The translations under genes and the position numbers were made by a program. From the NCBI GenBank assembly GCA_022577435.1, contig JAKOON010000068.1, positions 415,001 to 479,000 of the forward strand: a stretch of 64,000 bases of DNA, in the 5' to 3' direction. The DNA comes from Embiotoca jacksoni (lineage: Eukaryota > Chordata > Actinopteri > Embiotocidae). Under the pieces are notes generated by a model that saw only the letters and a program-made list of their open reading frames with translations, was not told the DNA's origin and made no database searches. Shown here piece by piece: positions 11,768-23,455 of the stretch (position 1 is the first letter of the stretch; each line of letters opens with the position of its first letter).

Positions 11768-12209
11768 CAGAAGTGACCATATTTGGACGAGCTGGGGGAG
11801 GAGCCAGCGGTGGATCTGACCGATCTGATTGGAAACCTGACGATACTACGTCCCGCCCACCGATAGCTGTAACCTGACTGCACCACAGGCCTGTCAATCA
11901 AACAGACACGCCCCCAAAAACAGGTCTTCTTGAATCTTCTTTTCTAATGAATGAGGGATTATTTTCAGATGGACCTCCAGAAAACTAATAAGAAGGAGTG
12001 ACTTTAGCTAACAACACCGAGATAACTGATGGACACATTTTATTCACTTTGGATTTGATGAGAGAAGTTGAATGGGAGTCTATGGAGCCGGAGGCTTTTT
12101 GGAGCCGACCTCTAGTGGCACTCGCTGGTATTGCAGCTGAAGACACTTCTGGATCGGAACCATTTTTTCAGACCTTGAAGCTACGAACATTTTCATATCC
12201 GGTCTGTGT
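11768..12209 (+). mobile_element. Family R dispersed repeat, copy 4
   Basis: Begins exactly at the AGAAGTGACCATATTTGG word and runs through all later family blocks to GAAGCTACGAAC and a right end reading TTTTCATATCCGGTCTGTG. That end is close to the TATATACGGTCTGTG end of other copies. The first 80-90 bp of the full-length form are missing. Confidence 0.88.
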
Positions 12210-13700
12210 TTTCTTCGTGTGAAACAAGGCTGCGTGATGACGGCTCACATGAAGGTATAAAAGCTTAAATTGAGGACCCAAAGGATGCGATTGTGCTTCA
12301 AGAAATTGAGGAAACTGAAGACCAAAGAACTGGAAAGTTGGTCATTGAGAGTTTTCAGCACGGTTGGAGAAAGTTTGAACGTTTTAATTTTTAATTTTTC
12401 ATAATATTTTGAACCTGAGGACCTGCAGGTTGACGTGAGCTCATCAGACGATGGTTTCCTTTAAACCTTTTAGATAAAAAAAAAAAAATTGTATCTTCCA
12501 ACCTAATTTAGTGTGATGCAACCTTGACTTGTACATCTTGTTTCATCCTTGCTGCCTCAACATTTTGAGCTTTGCACATTTAACTCCATTAAAATCACCA
12601 GCTGTAGTCAGACCAAAGCAAGAGAAAGCAAATTATACCCAAAAGTATGCTTGTTGCATAAAAGAGGAAACACAAGTCGCTGGGTGTTTGGCAGCTTTGT
12701 TTATTAGACCAGACATGAGAGAAAAGAAAGTCTGAAGAGAAGACCACAGCGCAGGCTGTACTTAAAAACACACATTTGAAGTCTGCTTCCCACAATCCTC
12801 TGTGTGGAGTTCCCTTCTTGGCAAATTAATCTCATAAATTCAGCATAAAGAGAGAGAGGATGGGAAACCGGAATTCAAAGAAAAAAAAACATTATTTCAC
12901 AGGAGAACTTTTCTATATTTAAATACAAAAAAAAAAAAAAAGCTTTACGGCTGAATTGTTTTCCTGATTCTCACAATGCTTTAAACAAAAAAAATAATTT
13001 GCAGCTTCAGAAGAACTTGGCCGGATGATTTTATTGTCCAACGATTGGCCGGACTGAACGCCGGCGGAGGCAGAAGACGGCGTAATAAGCGTTTTGCTCT
13101 CACGTCTGACCGCGGGGAGTCTAATGGTTTCTACTGACGGCACCGACAGCAGCAGGTCGAGGGGAGACTCAACACCCATTTGTTACGGTCCTCTGGTAAC
13201 ATCGGGTTAAATGAAAGAAAGAAAAAAAATCTATTGCCTACTCCGGTTTAATTACATGCAAATGTAGGGAGGGAATATATGCAGTTAAACCTTAATGAGA
13301 GTCTTAACGAGAGGAGCGTGGAACTGATGTAATGGTGTGCTGGATGGAGAAAAAAGAAAAGGTGTCTTCACCTCCGTGTCACATGACAAAAAGATGCATG
13401 TCTCCGCCCACAAATATGTTGGGAATAAAACACTTTATTTTTTTAACACAGTGCACCGCCAACGGATGAAGCTTTCCTCCATCGTACCCGCATCATGAAC
13501 CTCATCTCCACACATCACAGCCCACACAGACACACCATTAACATCATGGAGACCCACGAGAGGAACAGGTCGACTCATCTGCATCATTCTTATCGTCGTC
13601 CGACTGTAGCTGCCATGTTTGTTTGTCTTCTTTCTTTAGATAAGTAAAAAAAAAAAAACAACAAACATTTAATGTTACATCTAAATTTGATTTCTATTTG

Positions 13701-14201
13701 GTTGATGTTGGTTTGTGAACGTTATGAATCCTCCAGTTCAGATTCTGTCCGTCACCATCTTTGCTAGTTCGGAGCGGTTTGGAGCAGGAAGTGACCATAT
13801 TTGGACGAGCTGGGGGAGGAGCCAGAGGTGGATCTGACCGATCTGATTGGAAACCTGACGATACTACGTCCCGCCCACCGATAGCTGTAACCTGACTGCA
13901 CCACAGGCCTGTCAATCAAACAGACACGCCCCCAAAAACAGGTCTTCTTGAATCTTCTTTTCTAATGAATGAGGGATTATTTTCAGATGGACCTCCAGAA
14001 AACTAATAAGAAGGAGTGACTTTAGCTAACAACACCGAGATAACTGATGGACACATTTTATTCACTTTGGATTTGATGAGAGAAGTTGAATGGGAGTCTA
14101 TGGAGCCGGAGGCTTTTTGGAGCCGACCTCTAGTGGCACTCGCTGGTATTGCAGCTGAAGACACTTCTGGATCAGAACCATTTTACAGACCTGGAAGCTG
14201 G
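13701..14201 (+). mobile_element. Family R dispersed repeat, copy 5 (near full length)
   Basis: Starts with the terminal GTTGGTTTGTGAACGTTATG and CCAGTTCAGATTCTGTCCG words. It continues through GCTAGTTCGGAGCGGTTTGG, GGAAGTGACC and the conserved middle to ATTTTACAGACCTGGAAGCT. Only the extreme left (GCGGCAACC side) and extreme right (TATATACGG side) are not seen. It makes a good reference copy. Confidence 0.88.
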
Positions 14202-15401
14202 AAATTTCCATCTGATGGTATTTTTGAGATCTTTTCCAATTTGTGGATATTTCTATACATATATTACTACTTATTCTGGATTTATTTACATATGATGAAC
14301 ATACAAGACGTATTTTTTTGAGCATGAACGTTCAGTAGTTTTCCAAATAAGAAAAAAAACCTTTACATCCGCTTACATACATGCTTTTTCCAGAGCTTTC
14401 ATCCTGAGTGCGTGCAGCTCTTTAAATGAAGTCGCTTCAGCTGGTTAGTGGTGAGGAACCTCCTGCAGGAGAGAGGAGAGCATCTTATTAGTGAGGAGGA
14501 GGAGGAGGATGAAGAAAACACCATCTAATACTCTGTTATAGATGCAGCTGTGAGCTCTGGAAAACATACAGCAAGTGGACCTTGAGTTTTGGCTCTTCTG
14601 CATAAATTTTAAGAAGCCTGACAGTTTTTCTTGAGGACTGCAGTGACAATGCAGTTTCCTTCAGCGCAGCTACATGAGGACAACGCGGCTGCAGCTGAAG
14701 CATAACCTATGAGATTTAAAAAGCTATCTGGAAGCACGTTTATTCTGCAGAAGGAATCGTTAGCCGCAGTCTTGATAGCGCCAAATCCCTTATTTAGCCC
14801 TTTTGTTTCATTGGGTCTCTGCAGTCCGAGATAAGCTGGATGTGTGGGCTAAAGCACAGGCTAACCCTCTCAGCCGTTACACACCGGGACGAGTGGCCAA
14901 ATCCGGACAATGACGGTTGTGGTGGGCGAGCTGTAGCTGTGTTTGGAGGGCGACGTGAAGGCTGGATGGACAAAGATGTAAAAAGAGGATAGTGGAGAGA
15001 ATACGAACAAATGGTGACAGTAATCCAATCAGGTGGAGATTTCTGCACATAAAGCGGTCTGAAAACATCCGGTGTTGAAGTTTTCTGCAAAGAAAACAGA
15101 TTTCTGCAAAATATTTTAAGTTGTGCTGAATTTATCTTCCATGTAGAATAAAAAAAAGAAATCACTGATACGGCATTGAAAAAGCCTCAAAATCCTCCAA
15201 CAAACATCATGGTGACGTCTGTATTGTGAACCGTGAGGACGTTTCAGGCTTCGGGGCTCCGAGATGGACGGGCCGTGACCTCGGGTCACCGGCTCCATGT
15301 TTTTCATTTGAAGACCCTATCTTGGTCACTCTCCAGTCTTTATTTTCCATTAAGAAGAGAAATGGCCGCGCAAGAAAAGTGGAAACAGAGAAAAGGAGGG
15401 C

Positions 15402-15414
15402 AACACACACACAC

Positions 15415-15469
<55 letters not shown>
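15402..15469. repeat. (CA)n microsatellite
   Basis: About 68 bp of CA dinucleotide with one CACG interruption. Confidence 0.95.
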
Positions 15470-15471
<2 letters not shown>

Positions 15472-16619
15472 GGAAGGAGGAGAAACAAGACAAAATGGCT
15501 TTCATTCGTGCAGCAGCAGAAGGCCAGAGGTCCCTTATTTTTTTTCCCTATTTCGGTTCTTTCTCTTCATTTTTTCGAGCTTCCTTTCATCTCGCCGGTG
15601 CGCCGTACGCTTGTGTGCTTTAAAAAAAAAAAAAGAAATCGCACAAAAGATGTTTACACATGCTCCACAAGTCCTCCTGTGATGGGCTTGTTTTGTGGAA
15701 TTGTATGCAAATCTGCACAAATCCAGATCACTGCAACGAGAAAGAAATACAAAAAATAATGTCAGGTTACTCGCACACACACAAATAGACACACACACAC
15801 ACAGATTCGTGCATAAACTGTTGGTGGCAAATATGAAGTGGACAAAAATAATGTGTGGTTGTGGTGATGAGTTGTCCGACGTGTGGAGTGATGTGCACGT
15901 TCCAGCTCGTCTTTGTGTACGTGTTGCTCGCTGCGGGGCCGTCGCTGAGCGCTGACAGTGATGAATAAGCATTATTAAACAGGAGACGCAGGCCCGGTGG
16001 CGTCATTAATCTTCATCCTCACTGGCTCCATCACAGAACTCACTCCTCGTCCACACGTTGTCAATAGCACGAAAAAGGAGGCAGAAGCGGCTGCTCTCTT
16101 TCTGACGGGGTTTTGGGGGTTCTTTAAAAAAAAAATAAAAAGGATTGTCTGCAGGGTCACAGTGAGATATAAGGAGGTGATTAACATCCTCTAGCATCAT
16201 ATGACTGATGGGACAAAGAGGGAGGATGACACTGAGTCCACAGGCTCAGGATTAATCACACTGTGATCCACAGGTCTATTGGAGAGAATGAACTTCTGCA
16301 CCGACTGCGACTGTCGCACTGCGGCTCCTTCCTGACATTACACTTAAAGGATGAAGACGTTCCCTCCGTCTGGTCGCTGCTCACCTGGAAATAAAGACAG
16401 GCAGGTTGGAGGGAAAAAAAGTGATGAATCATCAGGAGGTAGTCGTCTTTTATCTTCACCTCCGATCCGCAGGTGGGAGGAAGAGAGGAAGAAACAGCAT
16501 CTGTGCAAAACCCACACAGATAATTCAGGAGGTTGGAGAGGACGAGCAGCGGCGCACACAAAGCGACGCGGCGAATACAGTTTCTGTCAGCGACACGTTT
16601 ACATGCTCCTCTCTGCCAT

Positions 16620-16621
<2 letters not shown>

Positions 16622-16701
<80 letters not shown>
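16622..16701. repeat. (CA)n microsatellite
   Basis: About 80 bp of CA dinucleotide with a single CTCA interruption near 16,660. Confidence 0.95.
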
Positions 16702-16704
<3 letters not shown>

Positions 16705-16984
16705 CACCAGAAGCCGTGTGCTTAAACATGTGAATATGTTATGTTCACAAACAAGGAAAGAATGAAGTCTAAAGACCAAAAAATAAAAAATTCAATATGA
16801 GAGAATAAAAGACAAACCGGATTAAATCATTTTGGTTCTTTAATCACATAATCTACAAAAGGAACTATGGAAAAATAACCATTATTTTATGGACTTTTGA
16901 CCTTTTGGTTATAAAGTGTCACAATTTTTGCCATTTTATCTTTTCAGACATTTGTGTGCGAATTCTGTCATAACTAGTGTTTGA

Positions 16985-17112
16985 ATTCTCCAGCAGCATC
17001 CACGATTCATGAGGTCACAGTGACCTTTGACCTCCAAATTTGAATGAGCTCATCCTTGGGACCAAGTGAACGTTTGTGCCAAGTTTGAAGAAATTCCCTC
17101 GAGGCGTTCTTG
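16985..17112 (+). mobile_element. Dispersed repeat carrying GAGGTCACAGTGACC
   Basis: Contains, in order, GAGGTCACAGTGACC, TTTGACCTCCAAATTTGAAT, GAGCTCATCCTTGGGACCAA, GTGAACGTTTGTGCCAAGTT, TGAAGAAATTCCCTCGAGGC and GTTCTTGAGATAGCA. I recognise this word order as a dispersed repeat found many times in teleost genomes. I cannot place it in a named family and see no reading frame in it. Confidence 0.7.
17012..17026. promoter_or_regulatory. Perfect oestrogen-response-element palindrome
   Basis: AGGTCA, a three-base CAG spacer, then TGACCT: an exact match to the consensus inverted repeat with 3-bp spacing bound by oestrogen receptors. The right half-site overlaps a further TGACCTTTGACCT direct repeat (DR1 type). 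It sits inside the repeat at 16,985-17,112, so similar copies may exist across the genome. Confidence 0.4.
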
Positions 17113-17384
17113 AGATAGCATATAAAAAAGAAAGACATAAATACAAATCAGCAGAAATATTTTATATTTTTTCTATTGCAACCATAAAAAAAAAAAAATC
17201 AAACAATATCTTGATCCAACTAAAAAGTACATTATATCTTATTTCTCTGTCCTGTGGCGTCCCGAGAACACAAAAATGTGGATTCATGCTAAAACTCAGA
17301 AATCAGAAAGCATTAAAAAAAGGAAAAAAAGAAAAAAGACAGATGAACATATTGTTGGTCTTTGTCTTGCAAAGGGATTTGTTC

Positions 17385-17411
17385 TCACACACACACACAC
17401 ACACACACACA
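17385..17411. repeat. Short (CA)n microsatellite
   Basis: About 13 CA units. Confidence 0.9.
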
Positions 17412-19646
17412 GCTTAAATAGATATGATGATTACTTTCAGCACCTCCACCAGATGGTCACCTCTCCATGGCTCCGCCCTCCACAGGTGGTGTTACTCCCC
17501 CCCTCCTCCCTCGTTCACCTCACCTCTCCTCTGCCCTGTGATCAGTCAACATCTGGTTCCACCGAGCACCGTGTACTTGTCTCCGTCCAATAAAACCACG
17601 CCCTGAACCCTGGAGGTCATTTCCTGTATTTGCCATATTTTTCTGCCTGTTTTACTGCAGAGTTCAAACAAAAAACGAGGACAGGAAGCAGCAGGAGCGA
17701 AGGAGGAGCACCGGGTCGGAGTCGGAGCAGCACCGGGTCGGAGTCGGAGCAGTGGACCAGCGGACCGAAAATCGAACTGTCAATCAACCATATAACCACG
17801 GCAACACCCCAGTATCAGTTACAGGTCCTCAGAATGGGAATGTGGGTGATACAGCTCAGTGATGTACTTCGAGGTTAAAGCTTATAAAGACCGTAAAATC
17901 TACAGAGTGATGATGACAGACTGTCGCAGGTTCAAACCAATAAACAAGACAACGAATTCAGAATCTGAAACTCAAGGAAAGACAGTCAGAAGCACACAAA
18001 TACTACTTAATCAACACCATGATACACCTGTCATCAAGAAGCCTCATGTCAAGAAGCAACGTCCAACCCAACACTGACATCTGACCTCTGACCTCCACAA
18101 CAGAGTAATATTTCCAACAAAGCGACACAAATAAAGCCGAAATTTACCTTCAAACTGCCGGATGCATCGTGTAACTTCCTGCTACAACAGACTGAGAAGC
18201 GTTCACGTCTTCTCTGCACCAATAACAACAACAACAACAACAAAAAAGGCCACAATTTATTCAGTGTCCTTGGTGATTAAAATGATAAAAATCTCAGCAT
18301 AGTCATAATTCAGGTGGTGTAATTGGAAAAGATGCAGTGTCAAGCATTTCACAAGGCCTGAACCAACAATATCATTATCTGGGGAAATAAAATGCAATGC
18401 AGGAAGCATTTAGGAATCATTAAACGTCTGCAGCCACACGAGCTGCATTCATATGAGCGTTCAGACACAAAACGCAGACCTGCTGAACTCTTCTGTTAAA
18501 GACTGAGTCGTCACCTTGATGGGAAAGTTTCTTTTAGTCCTGCGCAGGTTTATTAACACGGAGCAGCTGATGTTCAGACTCCCACTCAACAGGTGGTGAG
18601 TGGTAATTGATGGGAAGAACAGGTGCGCGGTGACGAGGGCCGTCAGGAAGGTGCAGACACAAAACCCAAAAAAGGATTCAAAATGAGGAACATTATTCAG
18701 CCAAACAACTTTATTCTAATGCAGGAAACTATCAGATGCATTTAAGAATGAATTAAACATGCAGCCGCTTGGTTCGGCACACTTTGTCTTTTCTGCAAGA
18801 TTTTTATAGCTGCTTTCTCCTCTTCATTAATAATAGACTAAATAATATTGATACTGCCTTTACTGTACATTCGCACTAAAAACACAGTCTGATAACTTCT
18901 TGGCGAAAAAATACTCCAAAGAACTTCTCATATGAGAAATTTAAAACGATAAAGATGAAAACTCTCCTGCACGCCTCACAGATGTGAATTCATGCAGTTT
19001 GTAGTTCCTCTGTGATGTTTAACATCAACAACTCGAAGGTCTGTGTCCGTCCTACGACTGAAAACACAACGTTTATGTGACTCGCACGTACGTCTGACTC
19101 CGATCGGATCATCGTTCCCGCTGCAGAGGCCGAAGCCGCTCATCCTCCTGGAGGCCGACTTGGAAGCTGCCAGCATCAGACGGCTCAGTGTCCGGCTGCA
19201 GAAGCATGAAATCCAGGAAAGGGGGGTTTCATGGATAAGTGGGGCTCAGCAGAGGACAGCGGGGCGTGTTAGAGTCATTTCATGGAGCATTTGAAGGAAG
19301 GAAGTTGGACTGAATCCTGTCGGAGTCGATGCTGGTAGAATTTCAGGGATCCTGGAAGTTGTTTTTCTTTCCCGTTCTGTGCCGGAGATGCCGCGCGGCG
19401 CTCTACGCAGGAGTTAATCAGTATTGCGGTGTTTCTTTTGGGCCTTACTTTTGTTTTTCTGTGTTAGAACCGGATCATATTTATTATCATTATAATAACA
19501 ATCTTGCACGGATTGTCTTCAAAATTTCTCTCCTGTTTATCTTTCTCTTGAAACCTTTATTTTAGCCAGAAAGTTCCCTCTGAGTGCAGAAGCGCCAACT
19601 TGAAGAGAATGAAAGCTAAACATCCTCCAATGAAGTGTCTTCAAAC

Positions 19647-20191
19647 CTCAGACTGTTAAGAAAAGAGTTCGTAGCTTCAGGTCTGTAAAATGGTTCTGAT
19701 CCAGAAGTGTCTTCAGCTGCAATACCAGCGAGTGCCACTAGAGGTCGTCTCCAAAAAGCCTCCGGCTCCATAGACTCCCATTCAACTTCTCTCATCAAAT
19801 CCAAAGTGAATAAAATGTGTCCATCAGTTCTCTCGGTGTTGTTAGCTAAAGTCACTCCTTCTTATTAGTTTTCTGGAGGTCCATCTGAAAATAATCCCTC
19901 ATTCATTAGAAAAGAAGATTCAAGAAGACCTGGTTTTGGGGGCGTGTCTGTTTGATTGACAGGCCTGTGGTGCAGTCAGGTTACAGCTATCGGTGGGCGG
20001 GACGTAGTATCGTCAGGTTTCCGATCAGATCGGTCAGATCCACCGCTGGCTCCTCCCCCAGCTCGTCCAAATATGGTCACTTCCTGCTCCAAACCGCTCC
20101 GAACTAGCAAAGATGGTGACGGACAGAATCTGAACTGGAGGCTTCATAACGTTCATGAACCAACGATGACATCACCGCCGGTCGCCGCTTG
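19647..20191 (-). mobile_element. Family R dispersed repeat, copy 6 (near full length)
   Basis: On the minus strand it starts at AAGCGGCGACC and GATGTCATCGTTGGTTCATG, passes through CCTCCAGTTCAGATTCTGTC, GGAAGTGACC, the CTCCCGCC-like middle and TATGGAGCCGGAGGC, and ends GAACTCTTTTCTTAACAGTC. This is the most complete copy, about 545 bp. Differences from others include ACTGATGG to GAACTGATGG and one AGCCGACC to AGACGACC change. Confidence 0.9.
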
Positions 20192-21307
20192 CTTCAAACA
20201 GATAAAGTTTTGAAATCAGGAAATGACAAAAGCCTTTCTGTTCTCAGAGAGCAGAGTTTCATGTTTGAGCTGAAATGAAAACGGCAAATAATTCCAAGAG
20301 CAATTGAAAAAAAGAATTTAACAGCACTGTGAAACTGATGAGAAATTCTAGGAAGCACGAGTTGAATAAAAAGACTTGCGATAGACTCGCAGCAGTCGAT
20401 AAATGTTCAACAATTTGTCTTGAAGACGAACTGATACGAGCTGCAGAGACATCAGGATCTCATCTCAGTGAAATAACAAATACCTCACAGCCGCTTCAGA
20501 TAATGGATTTGCATATTTACTTAAGTAAAGAGTCATCGTGGGATCGTTTAGTCTGTTTAGTTTTGAAGAAGGTCAAAAACATCATAACACTGTCGTAAAA
20601 AAACCCCTCCAGATGTCTGACAAGTGGAAATGAGGTTAAATGTGGAGGACTTCCTCCGTTCGTCTCCCGTCTTGATTTACGCTCCCACGTCTTCCCTCCT
20701 GCTTTTGCAACTTCTCCAGCTCCCTCCCTAAATTCCAGAAGCGCGGCGTCATCTCCGAGCGCTCCTTTCTTCGAACATGAATGTCGAAGAGGAAGAAAAA
20801 AAAAAAAGAAAAAGAAAAGAGAAAACAGTAAGTGAGCAGAAACAGGTGTAACCTCTGAACGGGCCTCTTATCCGACCTCCCAGCGAGCTTGGCGGCTAAA
20901 GCGTGACATTAAACTAAATAATAGGCTTCGTTAATGGCGACACGGTGCGCGGACGGCGACGCCGGCTGTAAAATAAAAGGTTTAGCAGCCTCTTGTTGTG
21001 GCTCTGTCGACAGAAAGGGCTGCGGTTGAAATGATCCGTGACATTGCTCCGGGGGGCGACGTGGAGCGCATTAAAATGTTGCAGCGCTGCTAAAGCAGAA
21101 GAAGAAGTACCGGTACACTTTACAGGCCTCTGAAGCAGGACGGTCCTGCAGTCAGCAAACAAACAATAAATATAAACTTTTCATTGTTAAATTAAAGTAA
21201 TACAATTAAAACAAGAAGAGTTATTAAAAGATGAATTGCATTTACATTTCAATTATGTATTAAAAACTCAGTAAAGAAAAAACATAGAGCAAAATAATTC
21301 ATATATT

Positions 21308-21354
21308 CTGATTGGCCGGACAGCAAATGCAACATTCAACAGCCGGCCAATCAG
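21308..21354. repeat. Perfect 12-bp inverted repeat with CCAAT/ATTGG cores
   Basis: CTGATTGGCCGG at 21,308-21,319 and CCGGCCAATCAG at 21,343-21,354 are exact reverse complements separated by 23 bp. The arms contain ATTGG and CCAAT, the NF-Y recognition core. The structure could be two divergent CCAAT boxes or the ends of a tiny foldback element. Confidence 0.7.
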
Positions 21355-22397
21355 GGCTCATTTAATTAAATTAATGCAATCCTGAAATGGAAATGAAACA
21401 AACAGCTGAAAATCAATTAATTGTATGAATAAATTTGATGCACAGATACATTAGTAAATTAAATAAAAGGCAAAAAATAATTAGTCTTGCAATTAGAATT
21501 AAAAAAAAAACAATATGAAATTAAAATATTTAACATGTTTTATTTCATTTGTTGAATGTATACTTTTACTCTGATATAGTTGAACACATCGGCATGCCGT
21601 GGACTCCATACATGCAGGTTTCTTAAAGAAGTCGCTGCTTATATTTAGTTGTGTTCAAGCTTCAGCTGCGTCAACACTCATGACGACTATTTCTACTTTT
21701 CCAGAGGCATTTTAAAAACCTGGCCAAGTGTCATGCGATGAAAGTCTTTATGCCGAAACACATTAGTCTGATGTTTACGGTGAATAGAGATATGATTTAA
21801 TTGAGGTTAATTCTTGCAGTGGAGAGCTGCCATCCCGTCTTTCACTGATGTTTTTTTTTGGATCTCATTGTGCAGCTTTTTTGGCAGCGAGCTGAACCAG
21901 ACGACGGTTGGATGAGGAGGAGGAGGAGGAGGAGGAGGATCACCTCTTAGAGTCGGTTTGTTGGCGAAGAGATCAGAAAAGGGGATTTTCAATGAGACTT
22001 TTTAACAACTGCAACGACTCCCCTGCAACTCTTTACAGCAAACAAGAAACAGACTGCGGTTCGTGTTGAGCACAGGCAGGAGAAACAACTCCATAATTAT
22101 TGGAACCTCTCCACCCACGTTCTGTACAGTGCACCAAAAAAAATAAATATTATGTATTGATTGTTTCACGGATCATTAGGGTGTGGTCATTGAAATACAT
22201 CTTTTGTTACGTGTTACCTCATACTGAGGGCTGCCGTTACACCAGAAGAAAGGAGATTTTCTCACAGTTGCAAGATGGTGAACTGAACTAGATTCACTGA
22301 ATTTGGACAGCGATGCAAAACTCAACAGGTGGAGCTTTAAGTTCAGAAAAATTGCTGTTTTACTAAAGATAGTCAAACAAATAAGAAAGGACATTTT

Positions 22398-22588
22398 AAA
22401 CTCTCTTTTAACAGAAGAAACCTCCAACAGAAGGAAAAACTCTCTTTTAACAGAAGAAACCTCCAACAGAAGGAAAAACTCTCTTTTAACAGAAGAAACC
22501 TCCAACAGAAGGAAAAACTCTCTTTTAACAGAAGAAACCTCCAACAGAAGGAAAAACTCTCTTTTAACAGAAGAAACCTCCAACAGAA
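22398..22588. repeat. 39-bp minisatellite, about five units
   Basis: Units beginning AAACTCTCTTTTAACAG recur at 22,398, 22,437, 22,476, 22,515 and 22,554, an exact 39-bp period with almost no divergence. Because 39 is a multiple of three, the array is open in frame on both strands and produces repetitive 13-residue peptides. I see no start, splice or codon evidence that it is translated. Confidence 0.9.
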
Positions 22589-22673
22589 CCAGGCTCAGTG
22601 GAGGGCGGCCGTCTGCCTCGAACCGTTAGTGGTGAGCAGAAAGAGAAAAGAACAGCATAGAGCTCCAGGACAA
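22588..22673 (+). repeat. Dispersed repeat fragment, second copy of the 7,995 element
   Basis: Directly abuts the 39-bp minisatellite. Shares CGGCCGTCTGCCTCGAACC, GTGAGCAGAAAGAG, AAGAACAGCATAGA and GACAATGAG with 7,995-8,095 in the same order and orientation. Weak but ordered similarity suggests an old dispersed repeat. Confidence 0.5.
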
Positions 22674-23124
22674 TGAGTGGTTGGAGGGTCGGTAATCACA
22701 GACCAGAGCTGGTAGTATCTACTAAACAAAAGCACAAAACTCCATGGAAACGACCAAATCTACTGCGTAAAGAGACAACAAACAAGAAGCAAAACTGTGG
22801 GAAGGTATGAAGTATTCCTCCGACGTCTCCCGGATGTACAACCGGGGCTTCTCCTTTTGTTTTTACCTTTAGAGTTTTTTCATGAAAATTCCTCGTCTGC
22901 TTTCGATGCAGAAAACAGCTGCAGACAGAAATGTGCAGGAGATGCAGCCTGGACGCATCTGTTGGTTTCTGACTCGTCTCGCATGAAGCGCAGTAAACCG
23001 AAGCAGAGCCGTGCACGTTCCACATTTCTGCACGTGGATCCGAGTGAGACAGCTGAAACAGCATCCTGTGTTCTCCTAAACCCACACTTGTGAGGGCCAA
23101 CTGTCCTCTAATGCAGACCTGAGC

Positions 23125-23126
<2 letters not shown>

Positions 23127-23180
<54 letters not shown>
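23127..23180. repeat. (TG)n microsatellite
   Basis: About 27 perfect TG units. Confidence 0.95.
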
Positions 23181-23181
<1 letters not shown>

Positions 23182-23442
23182 CACGTGGGTTTCTGTCATG
23201 AAGCTCAACACTCTGAAGGTTATTATCGACTTCACAGAACAGATAAATATAATAAAATCCCTCCTGTGCATTGAATGTGACACACGGCATGTGCAGCTCC
23301 GTCTGCAGCTCCCGCCATGAAGTCGGTAAACAGAAAACAGATAAAAGCAGAGGAGGAGGAGGAGGAGGAGGAAGATCGCACCGCTTCCACCTTCTTTACA
23401 TCCAGTCGTCTCCAGCAGCATCGGTTGCGTTCGGACAGGATG

Positions 23443-23455
23443 TGACCTTTGACCT
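23443..23455 (-). promoter_or_regulatory. DR1-type nuclear receptor site
   Basis: TGACCT, T, TGACCT on plus, that is AGGTCA-A-AGGTCA on minus: a perfect direct repeat with one-base spacing. It matches the binding pattern of RXR heterodimers and HNF4. Sequence match only. Confidence 0.3.

Noticed and set aside
22398..22588. CRISPR-like spaced repeats
   Set aside because: The 39-bp units are directly tandem with no unique spacers, and the genome is vertebrate.
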